Below are positions 27,682-38,866 of a stretch of 64,000 nt of DNA, piece by piece. Location: positions 28,679,322-28,743,321 of the forward strand of contig NC_056032.1 of the NCBI RefSeq assembly GCF_004379255.2, given 5' to 3'. Within the stretch, counting starts at the first letter, position 1. Each line of letters starts with the position of its first letter. The stretch is from Salvia splendens (taxonomy: Eukaryota > Streptophyta > Magnoliopsida > Lamiales > Lamiaceae). The notes below the pieces were generated by a model. It searched no databases and was not told where the DNA came from. It was given only the letters and a program-made list of their open reading frames with translations. Made by a program: the position numbers and the translations under genes.

Positions 27682-30437
27682 TTGAATATGTGTTTGTCCT
27701 CAAACAAAACAAGAAAGAAACATAAATAGATGCACGTATTGCATAAAGACTAGACTAGATGTCATAGTTGCCTCAAATTATGGAAAAGATAGATTAAGCA
27801 TGAATTAACGCAATCAAATTCAGCAAGGCTTATTAGTGCACTTTCAGTACTAACTCGTGGAACACCTTAAATTCATGCACTCACATGTGGAAAACTTACA
27901 AAGATAGGAAGTGTATTTTTCTCTCACTCTCAAGGTGTATAGAGGTAATGTGTATAAGCACTCAAATCATGCATCATGCAAAGTTTACCACAGGCTTGCT
28001 CAAAGTCTAATCCCTCATCTACTAGATGTGATTAAGCATCAAAAGTCCGAAAGGTCTTTATTTTTTGTTGTAACGTAGACTCTTTGGTAAGTGAGGAATA
28101 TTGGCTAAAAAGTGACCAAAAAGTAAAAATATCCCAAGTAGAGTTAAAATGACTCTAAAAATCCAAACACTTTTAACACTTTATTTTTCTCCTTCAACTC
28201 ACTTTCCAAACCTTTGATATTTCTATCTTTTCTTTTCTTTTTCAACCTTTCTTTCTTTTTCTCTTGATTTTTTCTTTTTCTCTTGATCTTTTCTTTTCTT
28301 AAGCATCCATTCTAGATCAAGCACACACATTTTGAATTTTTTACTATTTCACAACTTGCGATTTTCTATATTAAGCACACTACTTTTATACTTTCCTCCT
28401 TATCTCTCCAATTCCTTTACAAAAGATAAAAACTATACTAAGGAATTGTCCCCATTTATTTGGTTTCCAGAGAATAGGCTTAAAAGCTCAAAATTGGCTC
28501 CAAAAGGAAAAAATTGAGAGGGTCGAAAATTTTAGGTATAAAAGTAGCTAAGAAAAGATGGCCTAACATCCTTCTAAATCAACTTAAACACTATGTAAAC
28601 TTAGGCAGACTAGGAGCAAGTTCTAGAAACATATACATGAATGCAGATAAATCACACAAGAAAGAAATTAGACTCAAATCTCACAAGGTATAAGCATGAT
28701 TCAAGGAGAATAAGCAATTCACTAATTATGCACATTTTCACCAAACCTTCATATCATTGGGAACTACGTCTAATGTGTCCCTAAACATGCGTGTTTCTAA
28801 GTTCTCCATGCTATGTTCACGACATGGATTCACCTTCGGGTTTTCAAAATAAAAACAAAACAAAAACTTAAACTAAAAATCTAAAAACTAAAGCAAAAAC
28901 CTAAACTCACAGTCCACCACTTCATCCCCCCAAACTTATTTACAACAAAGTGTAAAATAAGTTTGTAGAGTCGGTCGGGATGTGAGTAAACTACTAAAAA
29001 GAAAACATACCTTGAAATTTTTCGCGTAGTGACTGGACGGGGCGAAAATTTGAAAATTCACGCTGAAACTGCAATTGGGCAGCGGTCGCTAGGACGAGTC
29101 AGATCGTTTCCAATGAGTGCCCAGTGAGCCGTTGCGGACTCTGAAACGGTCGCTGGGGAGAGTCCAGAACCTGCGAAAATTTTCAATTGACATAAAACGA
29201 AAATTAAACACAAAATAACTTTTAATACTGGAAATAAATGGTTGGGTTGCCTCCCAACAAGCGCTTATTTTTCGTCTTTAGCTTGACGTTCTTTGAAGTT
29301 CATAACATATCCCCCGTCGTGGGAATTCCATTGGGATGCCTTTGTACCTACAAATTCGCAATATGAGCATTGAATGAAGAAAATTGTAGTAGGATACAAC
29401 TCATAATATTTGGCAGTCCCCCAAACTCGAATCAAATCAAGGCGTAAAAAATAATCTTATACAAAATCAATTAATCTACCTTGATTCAAAAATCATCCCC
29501 CATCATGATCTTTATCCCCCAATAATTTGCAAGAATTTTCAACAATAGACCAAGATCATGCAAAACAATTTGAGCTAACAAATATACACAAGTCATGCAA
29601 GATAAAATAGCCTCACAATGCTATGAATATGAACTATGCGTATCAACAATGAAGTCAACGGGGTATTCAAATTTCATCCACAACAAGAAGCTAATTCAAG
29701 CACACCCAACAATAATTAATTCCAATAAATCCAACTCACAAATTCACCAACAAATTATCAAAAGTATATCTCTCCCATCAAACTCCTATCTAAACTACCA
29801 AAATATATACCACCAACAAAGTCATCCAATGAAAGATATTCAAGATCAAAGCTCAGAAATTATAAGAAGAACGTACCTTGCGTTGGTTGACAATTGAGCA
29901 CAAGAACAATTTGGTAGAATCCAAAGAATTTAATTGAGTGATGTGAATTTGGAGTGTGGGTGTGTGAATAATGTGGAGAAATAGAATTTAAAGAGAGATG
30001 GGAAGTGGATGCTAGGTTTAGAAAGAATGAAAGAAGGAAGAAGGAAGCATACATTATATAGAATGTCGTGTCTGACTCGCCACAGCGGCCGCTGAGGATG
30101 GTTTGTTCTCACTGTTCCTCTTTCGCTACTCAAATTTTTTTTTTGAAAAACGAAAAAAAACTAAGCAGGGGAAATTTTATATATATATTTTTTATTTTTT
30201 TAAAAGCAAAACGAAAATAAACTAAACAATAATTTTTTATTTTTTATTTTTTTATGAAAAATGAAAACAAAAATGAAAACCTAAAAAATTAAAGTAATAT
30301 TGGAACAGCTCCATTGAGCCCCTTGCTCTCCTCATGTACCTCAACAAAAACAAAAGATAGAAAACTAAAATAAAATAATATTTCACTCTAAATTAGTATT
30401 ATTAACATTTCTACATTATCATCTTAAAGCAAGAATA
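27682..30437 (-). other. Internal non-coding region of element B
   Basis: About 2.76 kb, A-rich on the plus strand, with no frame longer than about 100 codons and no recognisable gag, protease or RT motif on either strand. A pyrimidine-rich stretch lies at 28200-28300 and an A/T homopolymer-rich stretch at 30120-30250, just inside the primer-binding site. Confidence 0.7.
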
Positions 30438-30455
30438 TTCCCGGCAACGGCGCTA
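30438..30455 (-). other. Primer-binding site of element B, complementary to tRNA-Asp
   Basis: On the minus strand TAGCGCCGTTGCCGGGAA follows the 5' LTR after the bases AGTTTT. The plus strand CCCGGCAACGGCGCTA matches the 3' end of plant tRNA-Asp (CCCCGGCAACGGCGCCA) with one internal difference, C to T near the CCA end. Use of tRNA-Asp is a known trait of Athila elements. Confidence 0.8.
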
Positions 30456-30461
30456 AAAACT

Positions 30462-31975
30462 TGATGCATTTTTTATTAGCACTAAAAATACCTGCAAGTA
30501 TACATGGTAGATCTAGTATAGCTAAAGGTCAGTACCGTGATATCGAACACGGGGAATATAATTGCAACTGGCTATCATGTACTAAGCGTCAAATACTATC
30601 TAGAGAAATAAGAGTTTTGAGTTTAAAATAAATAAAACAAATAGATAAAGCAAGTAAACAACTAATTGCAATTAAATCACAAAGATAAAGTATGAGAGAT
30701 AAGGGAATTCCAGGGATGTGCGTTCACAGTTATGGTTATACAAATTCCTACTACAATACCCTAGCACAGTTATTACATCAATAGAATGAGTCACATAAGT
30801 TTTGCCCATGTAGCACAAGCGTAGATTACTAGCACTAGGGTTGTCAATCCTAGATTCGTAACTCCCAAAAGCTCCTAAGACCTTTGAAAAGTCCTCACTC
30901 TCAATTAACAGTGTCGTTTTAAGGGAAGCTAATTGTAGTGTCTACTAAGTGGACCTAACTCGCCAACCTCCTCTCACGATTATGTAGCAAGTTATATTAA
31001 ATCATTACCGAAGGTGTCACTCAAACGTGAAGTATTATAGAAAAACTTAGGGAAGAAACAAATTAAAAACAAAACGGATATTAAATAGAAAATGGAATTG
31101 TATAACCAAAGTCGTTACTAACACAACCAAAGAAATCTTATAGTTTATCTACTTATAGACAAATAGCAAAAACTACAAATTAAAGTACAAAACATAAAGA
31201 AAAAGCAATCAAAACCCGATGATGAATTTTTGTGCAATCTTTAGTCCTCTCTTGCCTTGCTCCAATCTCCAAGAATGGTGATGGAATAATGGATGGGTGA
31301 ATTAGGGTTGGAGAATGGACGGGGGAGCCATGAAGGCTCCCCTTTTGGGGGCTATGAATTGATGAATATTATGAATCAGGTTATGGGGTATATAAAGCAT
31401 TGAAAAAGATTTAAATTTGGTAAAAAGTTTCCTCCAAGCAATAGCAAAAATATTTAAAGATTTGGCTTTACAAGGTAATGCCTTCTTTCCTTCTTTCAAT
31501 TTCCGTCTAAAATTCTGCACTTGACAGCTTTGCGCGACTTTGGTAGAATAGGCATAACATTCTCCTCAGAACTTCGATTGCGATGATCAAGATAACACCG
31601 CGAAGCTCTTTCGAAGTCGAAGAGAATGACATGTAGAACGCCCTGATCGGACTTTAGGATCGCCGGAAAATTGACTTTGAACACTGGCTGTTGTGCGCAA
31701 TTGGGCCCATAGGGCCACTGGATAGCTCCAGAACTCTCTGGACTCGTTGCAGTGACCGCTGGCATGGGTCCAGCGGGCCGTTGGGTTGTGCTTCAGTTCC
31801 AACATCCAGATTTGATGTTTTTATGCACCTTTTCAGCTCTATTTTGTACATTTCTCACAAAACACGTCAAAATACCAAAATGAATAAAATATGCAAATAA
31901 TGGACATGTAATGCAACTTTGACACTAAAATCGGACTAAAATGGCCTTAAAATAGTGCAAAATCCGAGCGTATCA
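30462..31975 (-). repeat. 5' LTR of element B (family R)
   Basis: On the minus strand it opens TGATACGCTCGGATTTTGCA at 31975 and closes at 30462. It aligns with 26165-27670 over its full length, with scattered substitutions and a small insertion (near 30910, GTGTCGTTTT) absent from the 3' copy. Confidence 0.85.
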
Positions 31976-32215
31976 GATTGATCCTTACTTCCCTATATTA
32001 GTTAATAGTATTGTGGATTATGGTTTTGAAAACACACTTTTTAGCTCTTCCATTCGTCTCACTCAAGTAGGATTAAGTTGAGCTGATCAGTCTAAATCTC
32101 CACTGGATCCACTCACCTGTGTTCACAAGTGGAAGGCGTACAATTGGCCAGCTGGATCAGTTTGACAATCCAACCTGAGCAAGCCACAACGATAAAAGAA
32201 GAAGATATGAAGAGA

Positions 32216-32639
32216 GAAAAAGCGATGTCTTCATATATGCCACCTGATCACATTATGTGATCAACTCTTTGCAAGTTTATCAACAATTTTCAGTTATAGA
32301 AGCTGTTAAATCCATAGGCAAATGTGCTTGTACAAGTTGGATTAGAATATAGATATATGCCACCTGATACCAAACTAATTGATCTGGTTAAAAACAGCAC
32401 GAAGATAACACATACCAAAACTTTAAGTGTGTAATTACATCAACTCCAACGAAACTAGAATGCCAATGTTTTAGGCTTACATACCAAAAGCAAAACATAC
32501 ATCAACAGAGATAACAGAGTTGGAGGATTACAGATTCCTACACAACAAATAGTTTTAGGGTTACACACCAAAAGAAAAATACCATTACGAGTACATATTC
32601 TTGTCAGAAAAAATAACCCAGTAGATCATCACTTAAATC
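32216..32639. other. Spacer after the C LTR
   Basis: No gene or repeat end that I can support. A short phrase, TATATGCCACCTGAT, occurs twice (about 32234 and 32352), and ACATACCAAAA-type A-rich sequence fills 32400-32600. Confidence 0.4.
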
Positions 32640-33270
32640 CCTGATAAAGTGTGCTTCCCCAACATACGCACCATGTACGTATGACGAAAAGCTTCAGGAA
32701 GGAAATGAACAAGTCCAAGCGTTGCACCTTCTCAAGAATTATCCTATTGGCATCGAGCTGCTGCCCAAGAATGAGGCCTTGTATATCTGGGAGAATTGCA
32801 AAAACTTCCTTCCTTGATTTGCTAACATAAAATTCATAGCAATCCTATTGGTCAACTTATCAGGCCTTGAGTTAATGTCGTAGCAAGCATCTCCATAAGG
32901 ATATGGACCTATCAACGACCTTACGTTTCTTAATCTTTTTCTTAGGTGACTGAGTTTCGTGATCACTGTCACTTGCACTTTGATCCAGGCCTTGAGGAGA
33001 GATCTTGTTATTCTGTTGATTGGCACCAGAAGGTGCGCCAGTACTTGCAACATATTAACTTACAACATATTAACTGTGACTTTCGAGGCTTGGGATACCG
33101 TGCAAACTTCTTTAGACATTTCAACCAGGTTCGCAGCAGTAGTGCCTACATCACGATCTTTTCCAAAGATCTCCTTTCATGCATCCCACATATGCCATGA
33201 CTTGAAACCATGTTGCGGGCATCCGTATCCTCCTAACACCACAATAGTAACAATATAATTTGATCAAATG
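32640..33270 (-). pseudogene. C-terminal half of a broken Myb/SANT-like gene (Harbinger-accessory type)
   Basis: In minus-strand frames one reads GFKSWHMWDA, a stop (TGA where Trp is expected), then KEIFGKDRDVGTTAANLVEM, the '(W)xEIFGxDRAtG' signature of plant Myb/SANT-like proteins related to the ORF1 protein of PIF/Harbinger transposons. Further on comes a nuclear-localisation-like SPKKKIKKRKVVDRS, then in another frame DKLTNRIA and EVFAILPDIQGL..LDANRIILEKVQRLDLF, which fits the family's C-terminal helices. At least one stop and two frameshifts are present. The N-terminal half is at 36240-36570, separated by an R-family solo LTR. Confidence 0.65.
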
Positions 33271-33360
33271 AGTATTTACCTTCCTTCTTATAAATTCAAC
33301 GAAAAAATATAGCATCCACAAAACCATCACGATGCATACCCTAATGATTTTTTCCACTAG

Positions 33361-36231
33361 TGATGCACTTTTTATTAACACTAAAAATACCTGCAAATAT
33401 ACATGGTAGATCTAGTATAGCTAAAGGTTAGTGCCAGGATATCGCACACGGGAAATATAATGGCAACTGGCTTCATGTACTAAGCATCATATACTATCTA
33501 GAGAAACAAGAGTTTTGGGTTTAAATAAATAAAACAAATAAATAAAGCAAGTAAATTAGGAAAATAAGGGACTTCCAAGAATGGTGGTTTCACAATTATG
33601 GTTATACAAATTCCAACTACAACACCCTAGCACAGTTCATACTTCAGTAGGACGAGTCGCCTAAGTTTTGCCCATGCGGTACAAGTGTGGATTACTAACA
33701 CTAGGGGCGTCAATCCTAGATCCGTAACTCCCTAAAGATCTAAGACCCTTGACAAGTCCTCACTCTCAATTTACAGTCCCATTTTAAGGGAAGCTAATTG
33801 TACTGTCACCTAAGTGGATCTAACTCGCCAACCTCCTTTCATGATTATGTAGCAAGTTATTTAAATCATCACAGAATGTGTCACTCAAACGTGAAGCATT
33901 ATCCAATTACTTAGGGAAGAAATGAAGTAAGAACAAAACAGATATTAAATAGCAAAATAAAATTGTATAACCAATAAAAGTTACTAACACATCTAAAGAA
34001 GTCTTATAGTTTAGCTACTTATAGACAAATAGCAAAAACTACAAATTAAAGTACAAGACATAAAGAAAAAGCAAACAAAACCCAAGGATGAATTGTTGTG
34101 CAATCTTTTGTCTTCTCTTGCCTTGCTCCAATCTCCAAGAATGGTGATGGAATGATGGATGGAGGAATTAGGGTTGGAGAATGGAGGGGAGAGCCATGAA
34201 GGTTCCCCTTTTGGGGGCTATAAATTGGTAAATATTTTGAATTAGGTTATGGGGTATATATAGGCTTGAAAAGGATTTAAACTTGGTAAAAAGTTTCCTT
34301 CAAGCAATAGCAAATATGGAATTTTCGTGCCCCATAGGTTAAGGAAAAGATTTGGCTTCATAAGGTAATGTCTTCTTTCCTTCTTTGAATTTCCGCCTAA
34401 AATTCTGCACTTGACAACTTTGCGCGACTTTGGTTGAATGGACATAACTTTCTCCACAGAACTTCGCTTGAGACGATCAAGGTACCAACTGATGAGGTTC
34501 GTTTCACGCATGTGTTCTAGCATAAAACTACATCAAATTCTGCAAACTAACGTCTAATTTTGAGCTAGGTGTGTGTGAAAATCCGCCATTTTCAGAACAT
34601 AAGTTGATCAACTGGGCGGATGAACGGATCAAGGAAAGAAGTCAAAAAACAGCGGCATTGAGTTGATCAAGTCAGAATCAGATGGAGCTAGCAGGAGTTT
34701 CCGCATGGGAAATAGAGTTGAAGACCTCACTACCAAGTGAAGGGCAGGAATGACATTTCGGAGAGGATGGTGCCCTAGGGATTAGAGCCCTACGCCTCTC
34801 TATATAAAGAAAGCCCAACACAAGAAAAGGATGTCCGAGTCGGAGGTGAAAGGTGGGTCTCACATACTTTCTAAGAATATCTTTAGCAATTCAGTTCTCT
34901 TCTAGGCTGAAATCGGAGCTCTTTTACTTCATCTTCCTGATTTCCGTCGCACACACACTTGGTCCTGTTTTAGTTTAGTTTAAGTCATAGTTTGGTTTTC
35001 TGCATTTTAATCGTTCTGTTCTTGCTATTCCACTTCGAGAAGAAGCGATGAAACAATTTCATGTTTTCATTGTATATTTTCAGTTGACTCTTTGATGTTT
35101 TGATTTAGTAAATTTAGAGTTATGGTTTCGTTTCCAGCTGATATGTTCTATTTCCATGCATGAATTTTCCGATCTGCTTCCGGTTCCCGTTTTATGTCGC
35201 ATATCTTAGCTCAAAATGTTTTGGTTACGCTTCGATTTGCTTGGATTTGAGTTTTCTGTTTAAGTTCCTTTCTAGTTGTGAAGGAATTCACGAGTAATCT
35301 GTTTAGGATGTTTAGATCTAGTAGCTAATGTTTTATTTCTGCATGATTATGGGTTAGTTTCTTGTGCATGTAGTTGTAGTTTAGATCCTAGGAGTAGATT
35401 TAAGTTTACGAGTTGCCATGATGTTTCGTCTTTCGTAACTTTTCAGATCTGCTTTTACTCTGTTTTTCATGTTGATTTTGTGAAGAAGATGAAGTTGATA
35501 ATAAGTTTTAACTTTATCGTACACTTTGCGGGGGACTGACAGTCCCCCGTTTATTTTGTTTGCCCATTTCGAGAAAGTTTAGTTGAGTTGATCAAGTAGA
35601 TTTAGTTAAGCTTATCAAGTTGATCTGTTTAGTTAGTTTATTTTTCTAAAGTCAAGTAGTTAACTTAACCCACCCCCTAGAAAGAGTGGCCGCAGCCATT
35701 CCCAATCCGTGTCCAACAACAACAAATGCTAAACATATACTTCCCTATACTAGTTAATAATATGGTGGGTTAAGGTTTTGAGAACGCTTTTGAGTTTCTC
35801 TATTCTTCTCACTTGACTTGAGCAGCTTACTGATTTGACTTGAGCAGTCCACAACGATACAAAAAGATGAAGAGAAGAAAGGAAAACATAACAAAAATTC
35901 CTAGCTTCTCACCAACGCAAAGCTCTTTCGAAGAGAAGAGAATGACATGTAGAACGCCCTGATCGGACTTCAGGATCAAAATCAGAACGTTCTGGAGTGG
36001 TTTTCAGCTACCGCTGGCGTGTGCCAGCGGTCCGCTGGGTTGCCTTCTGCTCCAGCTTCCAAACTTTGACGTTTTTATGCCATTTTTTAGCTTTATTTTG
36101 CACATTTCTCATAAAACACGTCAAAATACCAAAATAGATAAAATATGCCAATAATGGACATGTAATGCAACTTTGACACTCAAAATGGACCAAATAATGG
36201 CCATAAAATAGTGTAAAATCCGAGCGTATCA
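33361..36231 (-). mobile_element. Solo LTR of family R, itself split by a C-family solo LTR
   Basis: Pieces 33361-34489 and 35917-36231 together make one R LTR, from TGATGCACTTTTTATTAAC on the left to GAGCGTATCA on the right. Flanks ACTAG (33356-33360) and ACTGG (36232-36236) are a TSD with one change. No internal region exists, so it is a solo LTR produced by recombination. It lies inside the Myb/SANT-like gene. Confidence 0.8.
34490..35911 (+). mobile_element. Solo LTR of family C, TSD CCAAC
   Basis: The 1422-bp insert begins TGATGAGGTTCGTTTCACGC and ends CTAGCTTCTCA, flanked by CCAAC at 34485-34489 and 35912-35916. Removing it restores the R LTR (GGTACCAAC, then GCAAAGCTCTTTCG). A TATA box CTATATAAAG lies at about 34799-34808. 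It is the best complete reference for the C LTR at 21132. Confidence 0.9.
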
Positions 36232-36239
36232 ACTGGTCG

Positions 36240-36570
36240 TTATTACAGTCAATCTTGTACTCATTATGCAGGTTGTCCGAGGATTCCATAGAGAGTAGTA
36301 GATTTTTCTATTGGGAAATCTTGAATGTGATATGGGGGCTTGTCTTCAATTCAGTATGAAGGATTCACGCTTCAACGCCTCCAACTTATGAGGCAGGTAG
36401 CCGACACGGAAACCGTTATCCGCTTTCCATCCTGTGACAACAAGGCCCTTCAAGGTTGATAGCAGCACTTCCTTTTCACGGGGAGATATATGATCAATCA
36501 TAATTTTGAGTGCCAGCCTCCCCTTGTTTAGGTCTGCATCAATTATAATCATAACACATCCAAGCCTCAT
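36240..36570 (-). pseudogene. N-terminal half of the broken Myb/SANT-like gene
   Basis: The minus-strand frame contains SPREKEVLLSTLKGLVVTGW followed by KADNGFRVGYLPHKLEALKR, the family's trihelix-like DNA-binding start. A frame change after about 36350 leads into LKTSPHITFKIS, which fits the following 'LKxxPHIxxKI' segment. The frame is then lost and the R solo LTR begins at 36231. Together with 32640-33270 it describes one gene read right to left. Between 36571 and 36845 I see nothing else. Confidence 0.65.
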
Positions 36571-36845
36571 TCATGCTACAACCAAATCATATATAAAAGA
36601 GAAGTTCAAAACTAACTAACCATTGCAAGTCTGATTTGGATCGTCATTGTCATGGGATAGGTAGGAGTCTTTCGTGGTTAGTGTACAATGTTGAGGGTCA
36701 TACTTGGTTTATTTTATAGTACTAAATGTTTTAAGGAAGAAACACAACTTTCTCTGAATTTTGTTATACTATGACTCTTTGAGATGGATGAAAGAAAATA
36801 TACATTAGTGAGAATTTGACTGGAATAAGACAGAAATACTGATAT

Positions 36846-37997
36846 TGTAACCCCCCACTTTTTGAACCATAATTTTCGAATCGTAAATTTTTTGCATTTA
36901 ATGCTTTTAATGCGTTGAAGTCCGTGGATTAAATGACGAGTGAAATGATTAGTTGATATTCTTGTGACCTAATTGGATATAGGGTTTTGACTGTGCGTTG
37001 ACCGAGTCAACTTCTTTGATTACGTGATGTGACTTTTGAACAACGGGTGCTTGGTGAATTTATTTGCTCGAATTGGTGATGGTGTCATCACAAATTAAAA
37101 ACTTTAATAATTCCTTTCCGCGAGGAATATTTAATGGACTCAATTCGGCAATGGATCCGATAAAAATAAATAAATAATACAAGTCCAATTCTCCTCTTTC
37201 ATGTTCATGTTGTTTTCTCCTCTTTCCCATAATCTACAAATCCATTCCAAAATTTAAACCTCAATCAGCAATCAATTAGAAATTAATTCTGATAATGAAT
37301 TACCAGAATTTACTCCCCAAACGGTTGTTTCACCCTAATCTATCCCCTCTTAGTCGTCTCTCACACATTCATCCATTTTCATTTCACAAACTAAGAGCAG
37401 AGAAGAAGAACTTCTCCCAATTAGATTCCCCTTCTATCACCAACTTCAGTTCTCAACCATGGTAATTAATCCTCACCTGTGTACTCTTTCAATCACTACA
37501 TGAACTTCTCTTTTGCCTTTATCAATTTGTTTCTCTGAAATCTGCAAGTCCACAAGTCACAATCTGCTTCACCAAGTTCATACAGTTCCCTCTCACATCG
37601 TTGTGACAATCCTACTGAGTTAAATCTTGAGATTCTTTCCGCCTCATCGCACTCAGATCCCTGTAATCACACTTGAGAATTTTTTATGACAGAAAACTTA
37701 GGGGAACCGGACAGAGGTAACACCAGGGCCAAATTCCATCACTTTTGCATAATTCACCATTGCTAGTCCAGCTACAAAGCTATAGCTCATACCCAAACAT
37801 CATTTCACTATCTTCAATTGCTTTCAAACTTCGCATCTCATGAAATCGGTATCTAAATCAAATCGATAACTTGAACAATCCAAATCAAAGAATCGAGCTT
37901 TAATTTTAAGAAAATCAACCTTACAACTTATCTGCGGGGTAAATCGGGATTCTTCGCGGGATGAAAACAGATCTGCCGATCTGGACGGCGCGACCAA
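36846..37997 (+). mobile_element. Truncated LTR of the long TGTAAC family (family L)
   Basis: Starts TGTAACCCCCCACTTTTTGA, like the starts of the three family L LTRs, and shares with the third one a GACAGAAAACT/CAGAGGTAACACC-type middle region and CACAA/TCTCACA motifs, though much diverged. It breaks off at 37997 where an R-family LTR begins. The conserved block of the family is missing. Confidence 0.45.
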
Positions 37998-38100
37998 TGA
38001 TACGCTCGGATTTTGCACGGTTTTCAGGCCATTATTTGGTCCGTTTTGAATGTCAAAGTTGCATTACATGTCCATTATTTGCATATTTTATACATTTTGG

Positions 38101-38252
38101 TATTTTGAGCTTAAAAAGGGAGTCAAAACGCGAAATGTGCATATTTGAGCTTAAAAAGGGAGTCAAAACGCGAAATGTGCATTATTTGCATATTTTATAC
38201 ACGGTGAGAAATGTGCATATTTGAGCTTAAAAAGGGAGTCAAAACGCGAAAT
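38101..38252 (+). repeat. Tandem repeat within the R LTR
   Basis: Three copies of TTGAGCTTAAAAAGGGAGTC followed by AAAACGCGAAAT occur at about 38105, 38145 and 38221. The first two are 40 bp apart; the third follows a spacer that repeats ATTATTTGCATATTTTATAC from the start of the LTR. Other R copies have a single, diverged version. Confidence 0.85.
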
Positions 38253-38866
38253 AGAAAATCTGGAGTTTCAAGTAGCGTCCAGCGACCGCCGCAACATTGC
38301 CGGCGACTGCCACTTCTGTAGAGGTCCGTTTCGGGAAATCTGTGCATGGAATGAAGACACGCCCGGCAACCGCAGGGCAAGGCGTGGCGACCGCCACCCA
38401 AGAGTCAGAAGCCTCAGATCAATACTTAGCGACCGCCGGCCAAGGTGCGGCGGTCCGTCACAAAATAGCGGAGAGCAGATTTGCCCTAATTTCTCTCCAA
38501 GATTTACCATATTTTGCAATCATTCTCCTTATTTGAGAAGGTTCCCTCAAGTTTCATCAAAAGGATCCTCTTTTTGTAACATATTTTCTAGAGATTAAAA
38601 GTTAGAGTGCTTCATTGTGCAAAGAGTTGAAGAATGATTCAAGAACATCAAAGCTACAAAGATTCAACCTTTGGATTTTATTTGCTTTAGTTTTATGTTC
38701 CAATTGTTTTCCCTTCAATCTATCATGTGTAACTAAATTCATAGGATTCTAGGGATATGTTAGTAACGACTTTGGTTATACAATTCATTTTCTATTTAAT
38801 ATCCGTTTTGTTCTTACTTTATTTCTTTCTTAAGTTGTTGGATATTACTTCACGTTTGAGTGACAC

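Larger units (their letters stand above)
26165..31975 (-). mobile_element. Element B: complete but coding-free LTR retrotransposon of the Athila type (LARD-like)
   Basis: Two LTRs of 1506 and 1514 bp bracket 2.79 kb of internal DNA. The primer-binding site and polypurine tract are in the right places for a minus-strand element (5' LTR at 30462-31975). Flanking bases are GATCG (26160-26164) and GATTG (31976-31980), a TSD with one change. The internal DNA contains no gag or pol frame, so it must have relied on enzymes of a related Athila element. The LTRs differ by many substitutions and small indels, so the insertion is old. It sits inside the 3' LTR of element C. Confidence 0.85.
21132..32215 (+). 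mobile_element. 3' LTR of element C, split by three later insertions
   Basis: The LTR opens TGATGAGGCTCGTTTCACGC at 21132, directly after the tail. Its pieces are 21132-21158, 23833-24119, about 25190-26164 and 31976 to about 32215. They line up in order with the uninterrupted solo LTR of the same family at 34490-35911, for example ACTACATCAAATTCTG, TTGATCAACTGGGCGGA, GTAAATTTAGAGTTATGG and TTCCCTATA.TAGTTAATA. A TATA-like CCTATAAATAG lies near 25211. The right end is diverged and approximate. Confidence 0.75.

Noticed and set aside
29595..29897. A 100-codon plus-strand frame in element B
   Set aside because: N/I/K/Q-rich from A-rich DNA, antisense to the element, no recognisable domain.
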